64,000 nt of DNA. Origin: Pseudomonas gingeri (lineage in GTDB: Bacteria; Pseudomonadota; Gammaproteobacteria; Pseudomonadales; Pseudomonadaceae). The notes beneath the pieces are model-generated. The model did not search any database. It was given only the letters and a program-made list of their open reading frames with translations, and was not told where the DNA came from. Of this stretch, positions 17,250-25,322 are shown piece after piece (within the stretch, counting starts at the first letter, position 1; every line of letters starts with the position of its first letter). The stretch is taken from contig NZ_JACAOR010000005.1 of assembly GCF_013386115.1 (NCBI RefSeq), forward strand, positions 660,543 through 724,542, given 5' to 3'. The translations under genes and the position numbers were made by a program.

Positions 17250-18029
17250 TTATTTCCCGCTATACAGGTTCAGATCGCCAAAGTGTTTTTTCTGGATTTC
17301 GGCGTACTTGCCGTCCTTGTGTAACGCTTCGATACCTTTATCCAGCAGTGCCTTGAGGTCTTTGTTACCTTTTTTGATACCGACGGCGGTTTTTGCCGGC
17401 AGCAGCGGATCGTCGATTGCCTTGCTGACTTCGTAGCCAGCACCGGCCGGCGACTTCAGGAAGCCCAGCTCGGCCTGGAGCATGTCCTGGACCGAGGCGT
17501 CGAGGCGACCGGAGACCAGGTCGGCATAGACCTGGTCCTGGTTGGCATAGGCCTTGGTGGTCACGCCAGCCTTGTCCAGCACGGCCTTGGCGTAGGCTTC
17601 CTGGATGGTGCCTTGCTCGTAACCCACGGATTTGCCCTTGAGGGACTCAGGCGTGGAGTAGCCTGCACCTTTTTTGAACACCAGGGACGTCGGGCCGGAG
17701 AACAGCTCGCTGGAGAAGTCGATGGCCTTCTGGCGGGCTTCGGTCACGGTCATCGACGAGATCACGCCGTCGAATTTGTTGGCGTTGAGGCCGGGGATCA
17801 TGCCGTCGAAGTCACTTTCGACCCATTTGCACTTGACCTTCAGCTCGGCGCAGATGGCGTTGCCCAGGTCGATGTCGAAGCCAACCAGGCTGCCGTCGGC
17901 GGCCTTGGATTCGAACGGCGCGTAGGACGGGTCCACGCCAAAGCGCAGTTCCTTGTATTCCTTGGCCGTGGCGACGCCGGCGGCCATGCAGAGAGCCAGT
18001 GCAGAAAGGGTCAGCAATGCTTTTTTCAT
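17250..18029 (-). CDS. Basic amino acid ABC transporter, periplasmic binding protein
   Basis: A 259-aa solute-binding protein of family 3 with a signal peptide (about 1-22, MKKALLTLSALALCMAAG). The ligand-pocket runs FGVDPSYAPFESKAADGSLV then GFDIDLGNAIC and SSMTVTEARQKAIDFS are close to HisJ/ArgT/AotJ, pointing to histidine, arginine, lysine or ornithine. It is the first gene of the operon and lies about 70 bases from the predicted transcription start of a sigma-54 promoter. Confidence 0.92.
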   Translation of the reverse strand: MKKALLTLSALALCMAAGVATAKEYKELRFGVDPSYAPFESKAADGSLVGFDIDLGNAICAELKVKCKWVESDFDGMIPGLNANKFDGVISSMTVTEARQKAIDFSSELFSGPTSLVFKKGAGYSTPESLKGKSVGYEQGTIQEAYAKAVLDKAGVTTKAYANQDQVYADLVSGRLDASVQDMLQAELGFLKSPAGAGYEVSKAIDDPLLPAKTAVGIKKGNKDLKALLDKGIEALHKDGKYAEIQKKHFGDLNLYSGK

Positions 18030-18109
18030 TATTCAATCCCTAAAAACCAAGATGAGCGCTTGTGGCGCACTAAGTACTGTTACTGGAACGCGTATGACTC
18101 GGTAAAAGT

Positions 18110-18125
18110 AGCAATTTCCGAACCA
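18110..18125 (-). promoter_or_regulatory. Predicted sigma-54 promoter for the ABC transporter operon
   Basis: On the minus strand the sequence reads TGGTTCGGAAATTGCT. It has GG at -24 and GC at -12 exactly ten bases apart and the strong TTGCT block, matching the consensus TGGCACG-N4-TTGCW at most positions. Transcription would start near 18099, about 70 bases before the first gene. Confidence 0.7.
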
Positions 18126-18180
18126 GAGTCCCGAACGAGCGTTTTAAAAGGCAGGAATATGGCTACGAGCCAGCTAATCA

Positions 18181-18196
18181 TGCCCGAAATCGGGCA
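18181..18196. promoter_or_regulatory. Inverted repeat upstream of the transporter operon
   Basis: TGCCCGA and TCGGGCA form seven-base arms around AA. It lies between the predicted sigma-54 promoter and the NtrC-like site. It could be an operator for another regulator or a chance hairpin. Confidence 0.35.
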
Positions 18197-18208
18197 GTAA
18201 AAAACAAG

Positions 18209-18226
18209 TGCGCCATATTGGTGCGA
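18209..18226 (-). promoter_or_regulatory. NtrC-type enhancer site
   Basis: TGCGCCATATTGGTGCGA is nearly identical to the NtrC consensus TGCACCA-N3-TGGTGCA, with one arm substitution and one edge change. It is centred about 118 bases upstream of the predicted transcription start, a normal distance for enhancer action on a sigma-54 promoter. Confidence 0.7.
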
Positions 18227-18239
18227 TAACGCTATGAAA

Positions 18240-18346
18240 GATCGTTCCCACGCTCTGGGTGGGAACGCCTCTCCGGACGCTCTGCGTCCGCTGTCGTGAC
18301 GCGCAGCGTTACTGCTTGCATGCCTTTGCTGCGCGCGGGAACGATC
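18240..18346. repeat. Second-type REPIN element
   Basis: The element opens with GATCGTTCCCACGCTCTGGG and closes with the inverse GGGAACGATC at 18337-18346. Internal dyads lie at 18274-18290 (CGGACGCTCTGCGTCCG). Related units occur at 33749 and 43241. Confidence 0.8.
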
Positions 18347-18355
18347 ATGCCGGGA

Positions 18356-20809
18356 TTATTTGCCCGGCGTCAGCGTCAGGCGTGTAGTGCCGTAGGCCTT
18401 GTCGAGGTTCTGCGGCTGCATGGGGAAGCTGACATATTGCGCCTTCAACCAGCCATCGATGCCATTGGCATAGTACGGGCTGGCCGGGTTGCCGGACTGG
18501 CCGGGGCTTTGCTGGCCCATCATCGGCTCGATCTGACCGAAGTCGACGATCAGCCGCAGCGCTGGCGCCAGGGTGGTATCGAAATTCGAACCGCCCCACA
18601 GGTAGGCCGCAGTGTTCAGGGTGGTATGGTCGCCACCGGCCTGGATCGGACCACGGATTACCTGGCCGCTGGCGTTCTTCCACTCATAACGGTGCAGCTT
18701 GCCCCATTGCCAGGCCTTGTGGTCGGCCCCCAGCTGGCTGTCGCCGGCCGTGATCGCCGCCGCCAGGCTGCGCGCCAGGATGGCTGGCTTGTCTTCTTTC
18801 TGTGGGGTGCGGCTGTCATCCCAGAACGGGCTGTCTTCGCGCCCCAGCAGGTGATCGGCCTGGGCCGAGTAGGAGAGCCGGCCATTGGCGATAAATGCCT
18901 GCCATACCGGTCCGTTTTCCGGGCCGAGCTTGTCGAGGAAGATCTGTTTCAGGCTTTCCTGCAGGAACAGCTCATACAGCGCGGCATCGGCCGAAGTCGG
19001 ACTGAGCTTGCCGTCGAACGCCATCAGGCGGCTGAAGGCTTCCCGAGCCTTGCCGCGCTCGACTTCGGGCAGCGCATCGATGGCCTGCTTGAGCGGCTGG
19101 GCCATGCCCGGGGCCTCGAACATCTTCTTCAGCTTGTTGGCGAAGGTGGTGCTCTGGTCGTACTGCATCGCGATGACGCTGCGGGTGTCCTGCTTGCCGG
19201 AGCCGGCCAGTTCCGCCAGGCGTTCGCCACGCTCCGGGTAATACCAGGAGTTGGACAGTTGCATGCCGTAGCCCTTGGCCGCCGTGCGCTGGTTCGCCGT
19301 GCCCAGCCAGCCCTGCTGCGGGTCCTGGTCGTAGGGGTGAAGCATCGCGTCGGCATAGCCGTCCCAGTCGAAGCGGCTGTCCCAGCCCGGCGACGGGAAC
19401 AGCCCTTCGCCTTCGCGCCGGTTCGGGTAGCGACCGGTGACCTGCCAGCCGATATTGCTGGCGTCGGCGAAGATCATGTTCAGGGCGATGGCGCGGATCT
19501 CGCGGCTGGCGTCCGAGGCTTTCTCGGTGGTCTGTGCCCGGGACAGGTCGAAGAACGCATCGAGGCTCTTGTCGTCCTTGAGCGACGGGGTCTGCAATGC
19601 CAGGCCATAACCGTTGGCCAGCGGTGTATCGCCCAGGGCACTGTTGAGCAGGGGCCCGTGGCGGGTCTCGAAGACGGTTTCGCGGATCGAGCGCTGGCCT
19701 TTGATAAAGAAGGTTTCGTTGCGCACGATGGCCGGCAGCCATTTGCCGTCGGCTTCGTAGTAGAGCGCATTGCCCTGGCGCTTGAGTTTTTCCAGGAACA
19801 GGTCCTGGTTGTCGCCGAGTACCGCGGCCATGCTCCAGGCCACCTTGCCGTTGAAGCCGGAAAGGATCGCCGGCAGGCCGGCAATCGAGGCGCCGGCGGC
19901 CTGGTATTTCGGCGCGCGGATCTGCACGTAGTTCCAGGCCGCGGGGGCGCTGGTCGGTTGTTGCAGGTCGGCGGCCAGCAGGCTTTTGCCGCTGCGGCTG
20001 CGTTGCGGGCCGATGGCCCAGTTGGTCGAAGTGCCGGCACCGAAGCCGTTGAGTGCCGCCACTTGTCCGGCAGCCTTGCCGACGGCGCCCAGCCCGGCAA
20101 TCTGGCTCAGGGCCACGCCCTTGAGCTTGTCCGCATCAGCCTGGGGCAGGGGTTCGTCCGGCGCGGTCGGGGTCAGCCAGGCGAGCTTGTCGATACCGAC
20201 CTTCTGCGCGATCAGCAGCGACGAGATCTCTTCCGGCAGGTTGGCCGAGAGCTGGAAATTCAGCAGGCAGAAAATCAGCGCGGAATCTTCCGGCTTCCAG
20301 TATTCGGGCGTATAGCCGCTCTGGGCCAGATCCGCCGGCAGCTTGTCGCGGTAGCGGAACAGGTAGGCGTTGACGCCCCGCGCATAGACTTCGAAGAAAC
20401 GCTTGAGCCGCGGCGACGCAGCGTTGTACAGCTCGCCGGCACTTTTCTTCAGGTTGACCGCGCGCATGAACCGGTCGGTATCCAGGGCATCGGCACCGTT
20501 CATCTCCGCGAGGCGACCCTGGGCCAGCAGGCGCAGGGTGACCATCTGGGTGATACGGTCGCTGGCGTGGACGTAGCCGAGGGTGAACAGCGCGTCATGG
20601 AAGGTGTTGCTTTCGATCAACGGTATGCCGACGGCATTGCGCCGCACCGACACGTTCTGCGCCAGTCCCTTGAGCGGTTGCACGCCGGAGGTCGGCGGCA
20701 GGCTGTCCTGGGTGTTCCAGGCCTGGCAGCCGCCCAGGCCGAGCAGGCCTGCCACGGCGGCGGCAACGCCACATTTGTGAAGAAAAGGGGGAAAGGCTGG
20801 CGAGGCCAT
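18356..20809 (-). CDS. Penicillin acylase family protein (QuiP-like acyl-homoserine lactone acylase)
   Basis: An Ntn-hydrolase precursor of 817 aa that should be exported and cut into alpha and beta chains. The signal region ends in a lipobox-like LGGC with C28, so it may be lipid-anchored or simply secreted. The beta-chain N-terminal nucleophile is probably S261 in [15 protein letters not shown]. Family members include penicillin G acylase, PvdQ and QuiP; length and layout are closest to QuiP, which degrades long-chain acyl-homoserine lactones. The substrate is inferred. It stands alone between a REPIN and the divergent isochorismatase-like gene. Confidence 0.85.
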   Translation of the reverse strand: MASPAFPPFLHKCGVAAAVAGLLGLGGCQAWNTQDSLPPTSGVQPLKGLAQNVSVRRNAVGIPLIESNTFHDALFTLGYVHASDRITQMVTLRLLAQGRLAEMNGADALDTDRFMRAVNLKKSAGELYNAASPRLKRFFEVYARGVNAYLFRYRDKLPADLAQSGYTPEYWKPEDSALIFCLLNFQLSANLPEEISSLLIAQKVGIDKLAWLTPTAPDEPLPQADADKLKGVALSQIAGLGAVGKAAGQVAALNGFGAGTSTNWAIGPQRSRSGKSLLAADLQQPTSAPAAWNYVQIRAPKYQAAGASIAGLPAILSGFNGKVAWSMAAVLGDNQDLFLEKLKRQGNALYYEADGKWLPAIVRNETFFIKGQRSIRETVFETRHGPLLNSALGDTPLANGYGLALQTPSLKDDKSLDAFFDLSRAQTTEKASDASREIRAIALNMIFADASNIGWQVTGRYPNRREGEGLFPSPGWDSRFDWDGYADAMLHPYDQDPQQGWLGTANQRTAAKGYGMQLSNSWYYPERGERLAELAGSGKQDTRSVIAMQYDQSTTFANKLKKMFEAPGMAQPLKQAIDALPEVERGKAREAFSRLMAFDGKLSPTSADAALYELFLQESLKQIFLDKLGPENGPVWQAFIANGRLSYSAQADHLLGREDSPFWDDSRTPQKEDKPAILARSLAAAITAGDSQLGADHKAWQWGKLHRYEWKNASGQVIRGPIQAGGDHTTLNTAAYLWGGSNFDTTLAPALRLIVDFGQIEPMMGQQSPGQSGNPASPYYANGIDGWLKAQYVSFPMQPQNLDKAYGTTRLTLTPGK

Positions 20810-21001
20810 GGCAAGGCTCCTGCGGGGGTAGCGTCAGTAAAGGCGCTACGTTAGTGAGCAGGAGGAAGCCGCGCAAGACGGGGGCTGCGCTTATTTTCGG
20901 GTTTTGCGCAATCCGGAGTGTTTTACGCCCGATGACTTGTCCGATGAACGCTCTTGGTGCTCAACTGCGAGTCTCCAGGACAGATAACGAGGGCACAGGG
21001 G

Positions 21002-21553
21002 ATGGTGGCTATCGGGGACCGCGCGGCATTGATCGTCATCGATCAGCAGCAGGGCATTCTTCAGCCGCGACTCGGGCCACGGAACAATCCGCAGGCCGAA
21101 GATCGTATCGCCGGGTTGCTGCACCACTGGCGCGCCAACGCTCGCCCGGTGATCCATGTGCAGCATCTGTCGCGCTCGCCGGAGTCGGTGTTCTGGCCGG
21201 GACAGTCCGGGGTGGAGTTCCAGGAGCGGTTTCGGCCGTTGGCGGGGGAGTGGCTGGTGCAGAAGGAGGTGCCGGATGCCTTTTGCGCCACCGGCCTGCA
21301 GATCCGTCTGCAAGAGGCGGGCATCGACCAGTTGGTCATCGTCGGCGTCGCCACCCATAACTCCGTGGAGGCGACGGCGCGCACCGCCGGCAACTTGGGG
21401 TTTGCCACCTGGGTGGTCGAAGATGCCTGCTACACCTTCGACAAAGCCGACTTCTTCGGCCAACCGCGCAGCGCCCGGGAGGTGCACGCCATGTCCCTGG
21501 GCAACCTGCATGGCGAGTACGCGACGGTGGTGTCCAGCGGCGAGTTGCTGTGA
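21002..21553 (+). CDS. Isochorismatase-family protein with serine at the nucleophile position
   Basis: A 183-aa cytoplasmic hydrolase-fold protein (ALIVIDQQ near the start). The expected catalytic D14 and K88 are present. The position usually filled by the catalytic cysteine in the family run GVxTxxCVExTAR is S121 here (GVATHNSVEATART). Loss of the cysteine is known in true isochorismatases but not in the amidase-like members, so the reaction is unclear. The ATG at 21002 is preferred over earlier starts because the family begins near there; GAGGG lies about nine bases upstream. Confidence 0.85.
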   Translation: MVAIGDRAALIVIDQQQGILQPRLGPRNNPQAEDRIAGLLHHWRANARPVIHVQHLSRSPESVFWPGQSGVEFQERFRPLAGEWLVQKEVPDAFCATGLQIRLQEAGIDQLVIVGVATHNSVEATARTAGNLGFATWVVEDACYTFDKADFFGQPRSAREVHAMSLGNLHGEYATVVSSGELL

Positions 21554-21557
21554 ACGG

Positions 21558-22340
21558 CTAGCCGACGGCTTCGTCCACCAGGACTTGCAGGGTGTCCCGC
21601 GAGCAACGTTCGATCCTTGCCCGCACGCCATATACCTCGGCGAACAGGCGGGTATCGAGAATATCCCCGGGAGCGCCACTGGCGAACAGTTGTCCCTGGC
21701 GCAGCACCGCGAGGTTGTCGGCATAACGCGCGGCGAGGTTGATATCGTGCAGCACCACCACGGCGATCAACCGGTGTTCGCGCACCAGCGACTGCACGCA
21801 GGCCATGACTTTCAACTGGTAGTTGAGATCCAGGGCGCTGGTGGGTTCGTCCAGCAGCATTACCTTCGGTCGCCGGGCGATCAACTGCGCCAGGCTGACC
21901 AGTTGGCGCTGGCCGCCGGACAAGGTGCTCAACCACTGGTCCGCCAGGTGGGTGATGCCGATGCGCTGCAGGGCCTTGAACGCTTCGTCCAGGCATTCGG
22001 CGCTGGACAGCGGGCCGACGCGCAGTGCGGCGATCACGCTTTCCAGCACGCTCAGGCTCAGGCCGGGCGGCAGGTTCTGCGGCATGTAGGTCACCCGACG
22101 CGCCCGTTCTGCGACCGACAGGCGGGTCAGGTCCTCACCTTGCAGGCGCACGGCGCCGCTCATCTTTTCCAGGCCGGCGATCCCGCGCAACAGGGTCGAC
22201 TTGCCGGCGCCGTTGGGGCCGATCAGGGCCGTCAGGGTGCCGGGTTGCAGCATCGGCAGGCTCAGGTCGCGCACCACCTGGCGCCGCCCGTAGCCGATCA
22301 GCGCATGCTCGACCCGCAGGCCGTGTTCCTGCTCGCTCAT
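21558..22340 (-). CDS. Iron(III)-siderophore-type ABC transporter, ATP-binding protein
   Basis: A 260-aa ATPase of the FecE/FhuC/BtuD group. Walker A is GPNGAGKST, the signature LSGGQRQLVSLAQLI is present, and Walker B is VMLLDEP followed by the SALDL D-loop. It overlaps the permease gene by four bases. It ends four bases from the convergent isochorismatase-like gene. Confidence 0.93.
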   Translation of the reverse strand: MSEQEHGLRVEHALIGYGRRQVVRDLSLPMLQPGTLTALIGPNGAGKSTLLRGIAGLEKMSGAVRLQGEDLTRLSVAERARRVTYMPQNLPPGLSLSVLESVIAALRVGPLSSAECLDEAFKALQRIGITHLADQWLSTLSGGQRQLVSLAQLIARRPKVMLLDEPTSALDLNYQLKVMACVQSLVREHRLIAVVVLHDINLAARYADNLAVLRQGQLFASGAPGDILDTRLFAEVYGVRARIERCSRDTLQVLVDEAVG

Positions 22341-23413
22341 AGCTGCCTCCCGCGCTTGAACACCAGCAGCACGAAGATCGGTACGCCGACCAGTGCCGTG
22401 ACAATCCCCACCGGCACTATCACTCCGGGCATGATCAGTTTGCTGGCAATCGACGACAGCGACAGCAGCAAGGCGCCGACCAGGGCGCTGGCGGGCAGCA
22501 GGAAACGCTGGTCTTCGCCCACCAGGATCCGCGCGATATGCGGACCCACCAGGCCGATAAAGCCGATGGTGCCGACAAACGCTACCGCCGTCGCCGACAG
22601 CAGGCTGATGCGCAGCAGCGAGGCGAAACGCAGGCGCTTCACATCGACACCGAAACTCATCGCGCGATCCTCACCCATGCGCAGCAGGGTCATGCGTGGC
22701 GCGGCGGCAAAGGAGAAGGGCATGACCACGACTATCACCAGCGCAAGGATGCCCAGCTTGTCCCAGTTGGCCCGGGTCACGCTGCCCAGGGTCCAGAACA
22801 CCAGTTGTTGCAGCACGTCCTCGGTGGCGACCAGTTGCAGCAGCGCCACCACCGCGTTGCAACTGAACACCAGGGCGATACCGAACAGCACCAGGCTTTC
22901 CACCCCGGCGCCGCGCAGTCGCGACATGGCTTGCAGGAGAAACACCGAGGCGGCGGCGAAGACAAAGGCCGACAGCGAAATCGCCGCGTTGTTCGACAGC
23001 CAGGCGCTGGAGATCGGAAACACGATCACCAGCGAGGCGCCGAGGGCCGCGGCGGAAGACACGCCCAGGGTGAACGGGCTGGCCAGCGGGTTGTTGAGGA
23101 TCGCCTGCATTTCCGCGCCGGCCAGGGACAACGCGCAGCCCACCAGCACGGCCATCAGGGTGTAGGGCAGGCGCACGTTCCAGATGATCACCTGGTCGGT
23201 CAGACTCAGGTGGGCTGGATGCAGCAGGCCGTCGAGCAGGGCCGGCAGGCCCATGCCGGACGGGCCGCTGGCCAGGTCGACCAGGATCGCGCAGAGCAGG
23301 GCGCCGCCCAACAGCACCAACAGCCACAGACGGCGCAGCAACAGGCGGCGATAACCCTGGCTGGCGCTTGCCAGGTCCAGGGGAGAAGCACTCAGGGATG
23401 TACTCATCGTCAT
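22337..23413 (-). CDS. FecCD-family iron transport permease
   Basis: A multi-helix (about ten) inner-membrane permease of roughly 358 aa. Family runs include RLPYTLMAVLVGCALSLAGAEMQ then NPLASPFTLGVSSAAALGA, and GFIGLVGPHIARILVG. The start is uncertain: GTG at 23428, ATG at 23413 or ATG at 23407 are all possible. I chose 23413 for its distance from a GGGAGA. A REP hairpin lies between this gene and the binding protein upstream. Confidence 0.9.
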   Translation of the reverse strand: MTMSTSLSASPLDLASASQGYRRLLLRRLWLLVLLGGALLCAILVDLASGPSGMGLPALLDGLLHPAHLSLTDQVIIWNVRLPYTLMAVLVGCALSLAGAEMQAILNNPLASPFTLGVSSAAALGASLVIVFPISSAWLSNNAAISLSAFVFAAASVFLLQAMSRLRGAGVESLVLFGIALVFSCNAVVALLQLVATEDVLQQLVFWTLGSVTRANWDKLGILALVIVVVMPFSFAAAPRMTLLRMGEDRAMSFGVDVKRLRFASLLRISLLSATAVAFVGTIGFIGLVGPHIARILVGEDQRFLLPASALVGALLLSLSSIASKLIMPGVIVPVGIVTALVGVPIFVLLVFKRGRQL

Positions 23414-23433
23414 GCAGGCTTGTCGCACTCTCC

Positions 23434-23460
23434 CGTGGGAGCCGGCTTGCCGGCTCCTGC
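23434..23460. repeat. REP hairpin inside the iron transport operon
   Basis: GTGGGAGCCGGCTTGCCGGC continues into CTCCTGC, a self-complementary unit of the first REP family. It sits between the binding-protein gene and the permease gene, so it is within a probable transcript. Confidence 0.7.
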
Positions 23461-23485
23461 AAAGGGAAGGCTTGGCGCCCTTTCC

Positions 23486-24604
23486 TCACTGATGGGTTGG
23501 GGCGTCGATCCAGTACGCGCCCTTGAGCGGCGTATCGAGGAACTGCCGGTTCATGGCGTCCATGGTGTCCTGCGGATTCAACTGGGCGAACAGCTGTGGA
23601 TGGATCCACTTGGCCAGGGCTTCGATGGCCAGCAGGTTGTAGGGCGAGTTGTAGAAGTCATGCCACAGGCCGTGGGCATTGCCCGCGCGGATCGCCCGCA
23701 GGTTCTTGAACTCGGGACGGGCGAGCACGCCGTCGAAGGCTTCGCGCGCCTCGGCCTGGCTGACCTCGGCACCGAGGATCAGCCCCGGCTTGTGGTTGCC
23801 GGTGGCGACATACAGGTCCGGATCGGCCTTGAGCGCATATTCGACACTGATATCCCCCAGCGCACCCGGCACCACGCCTTCGGCGATATTGACCCCGCCG
23901 ACGGTTCGGATCACCTCACCCATGCCGCTCTTGCCGGTGGTGTGTCCCGGTGCCTGCCAGGCCCCGGCCAGCAGTTCGAGGAAGATTTTCGGCCGCTGGC
24001 TGTCCGGCAGGTTGCCGACCTTGTCGGTGATCGCCTTCAGGTGCCGGTCATAGAAATCCAGGTAGGCCTTGGCCTGTGGCTCGCGGCCGAGGGCCTGGCC
24101 CAGGGCGTCGAGGCTGTCGTGGGTGCCCTTGATCGGATTGATCCGGAAGTCGACGAACAGAACCGCGATGCCGGCCTTGGCCAGCACATCGGCCACCGGG
24201 CTGTGTTCGGTCGGGCCGTGGCCGGAGATGCTGAATACCGCCAGGTCCGGCTTCAGGCTGAGAATCTCTTCGGCGCTGACGCTCTGCTCCGAGGCCTGGC
24301 CGATCAGCGGGATGTCCTTGACCTTCGGGAACCTGGCCGCGTACGCCGCGTAGGTGTGCGGGTCGAGCAGGCGCAGGTCGTTCTGCCAGCCGACGATGCG
24401 CTGGAACGGCGCCTCGCGGTCGAGCAGGGCGAAGGCGGAAATCAGCCGGCCTTCACCCAGCACCACGCGCTGGACATGCTCCGGTACATCGACCTTGCGG
24501 CCGAGCACGTCGGTGACTTCATGGGCCGAGGCCGCCGCGACGGGGCCAAGCAGCAACACGGTGAACAGGGCACTCAGGCGCAGCAGCGCACGGGGTTTGA
24601 TCAT
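23486..24604 (-). CDS. Iron-siderophore-type ABC transporter, periplasmic binding protein
   Basis: A 372-aa helical-backbone metal receptor (BtuF/FhuD/FepB class). From the ATG at 24604 it has a signal peptide of about 27 residues ending ASA-HE. The mature start EVTDVLGRKVDVPEHVQRVV is typical. The run LAVFSISGHGPTEHSP is followed by the second lobe beginning at NLPDSQRPKIFLELLAGA. The ligand is most likely a ferric chelate because it lies next to a TonB receptor and a PiuC homologue. Confidence 0.9.
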   Translation of the reverse strand: MIKPRALLRLSALFTVLLLGPVAAASAHEVTDVLGRKVDVPEHVQRVVLGEGRLISAFALLDREAPFQRIVGWQNDLRLLDPHTYAAYAARFPKVKDIPLIGQASEQSVSAEEILSLKPDLAVFSISGHGPTEHSPVADVLAKAGIAVLFVDFRINPIKGTHDSLDALGQALGREPQAKAYLDFYDRHLKAITDKVGNLPDSQRPKIFLELLAGAWQAPGHTTGKSGMGEVIRTVGGVNIAEGVVPGALGDISVEYALKADPDLYVATGNHKPGLILGAEVSQAEAREAFDGVLARPEFKNLRAIRAGNAHGLWHDFYNSPYNLLAIEALAKWIHPQLFAQLNPQDTMDAMNRQFLDTPLKGAYWIDAPTHQ

Positions 24605-24635
24605 CACGATATCTCCGGGAAAGGCAGGCGGCGCA

Positions 24636-25316
24636 TCAGACGTCACTCCAGCGCCGCAGCAGGTTTTGGTAGGCGCCGCTCAGTTGCAGCAGGGATTCTT
24701 CGTCGGCGTGTCGTGCGCTCAGGCGCTGGATCGCCACATCCATGTCCAGCAACAGGCTGCGCTGGCTGTCTTCGCGGACCAGGCTCTCGATCCAGAAGAA
24801 CCCGGCGATCCGTTCGCCACGGCTGACCGGATTGATCCTGTGCAGGCTGCTGCCGGGGTAGAGCACCAGGTGTCCGGCGGGCAGCTTGACCGGGTGTTCG
24901 CCGAAGGTGTCGCGGATCACCAGCTCGCCGCCGTCGTAGCTGGCCGGGTCGGCGAGGAACAGGGTCGCGGAGAGGTCGGTGCGGACCCGCTCACGCACGC
25001 CCTTGAGGCCGCGGATGGCGTTGTCGACATGCAGGCCGAACGACTCGCCGTCGCTGTAGCGATTGAACAACGGCGGGTAGATCTTCTTCGGCAGGGCGGC
25101 GGACATGAACAGCGCGTTGTCCGAGAGCCGGCCGAGGATGCGTTCACCGAGGCGGATGCCCAGGGCCGAGTCTTCCGGCAACTGCCGGTTGTGCTTGACC
25201 CTTGCGGAGCCGAGCCCGGCGGTGGCCTTGCCGTCGATCCAGGGCTCGGCCAGCAGCGCCGCGACCATCTCGCGGGCCTCGGCGGGGCTGAACAGGGCGG
25301 GAATCTCGATCAGCAT
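24636..25316 (-). CDS. piuC: PKHD-type Fe(II)/2-oxoglutarate oxygenase (PiuC-like)
   Basis: A 226-aa non-haem oxygenase. The iron triad is H96, D98 and H159 ([16 protein letters not shown]) and R169 is in place for 2-oxoglutarate. The N-terminal run [17 protein letters not shown] is characteristic of the PiuC/YbiX family. These enzymes are always found beside Fiu/PiuA-type receptors, as here (six bases after the receptor gene). The role in iron uptake is not settled; hydroxylation of a siderophore or receptor-linked substrate is possible. Confidence 0.92.
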   Translation of the reverse strand: MLIEIPALFSPAEAREMVAALLAEPWIDGKATAGLGSARVKHNRQLPEDSALGIRLGERILGRLSDNALFMSAALPKKIYPPLFNRYSDGESFGLHVDNAIRGLKGVRERVRTDLSATLFLADPASYDGGELVIRDTFGEHPVKLPAGHLVLYPGSSLHRINPVSRGERIAGFFWIESLVREDSQRSLLLDMDVAIQRLSARHADEESLLQLSGAYQNLLRRWSDV

Positions 25317-25322
25317 GCCGGC

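Noticed and set aside
18296..20854. An 852-codon plus-strand ORF opposite the acylase
   Set aside because: A shadow frame of the penicillin-acylase-family gene, which has a signal peptide, catalytic serine and full family length.
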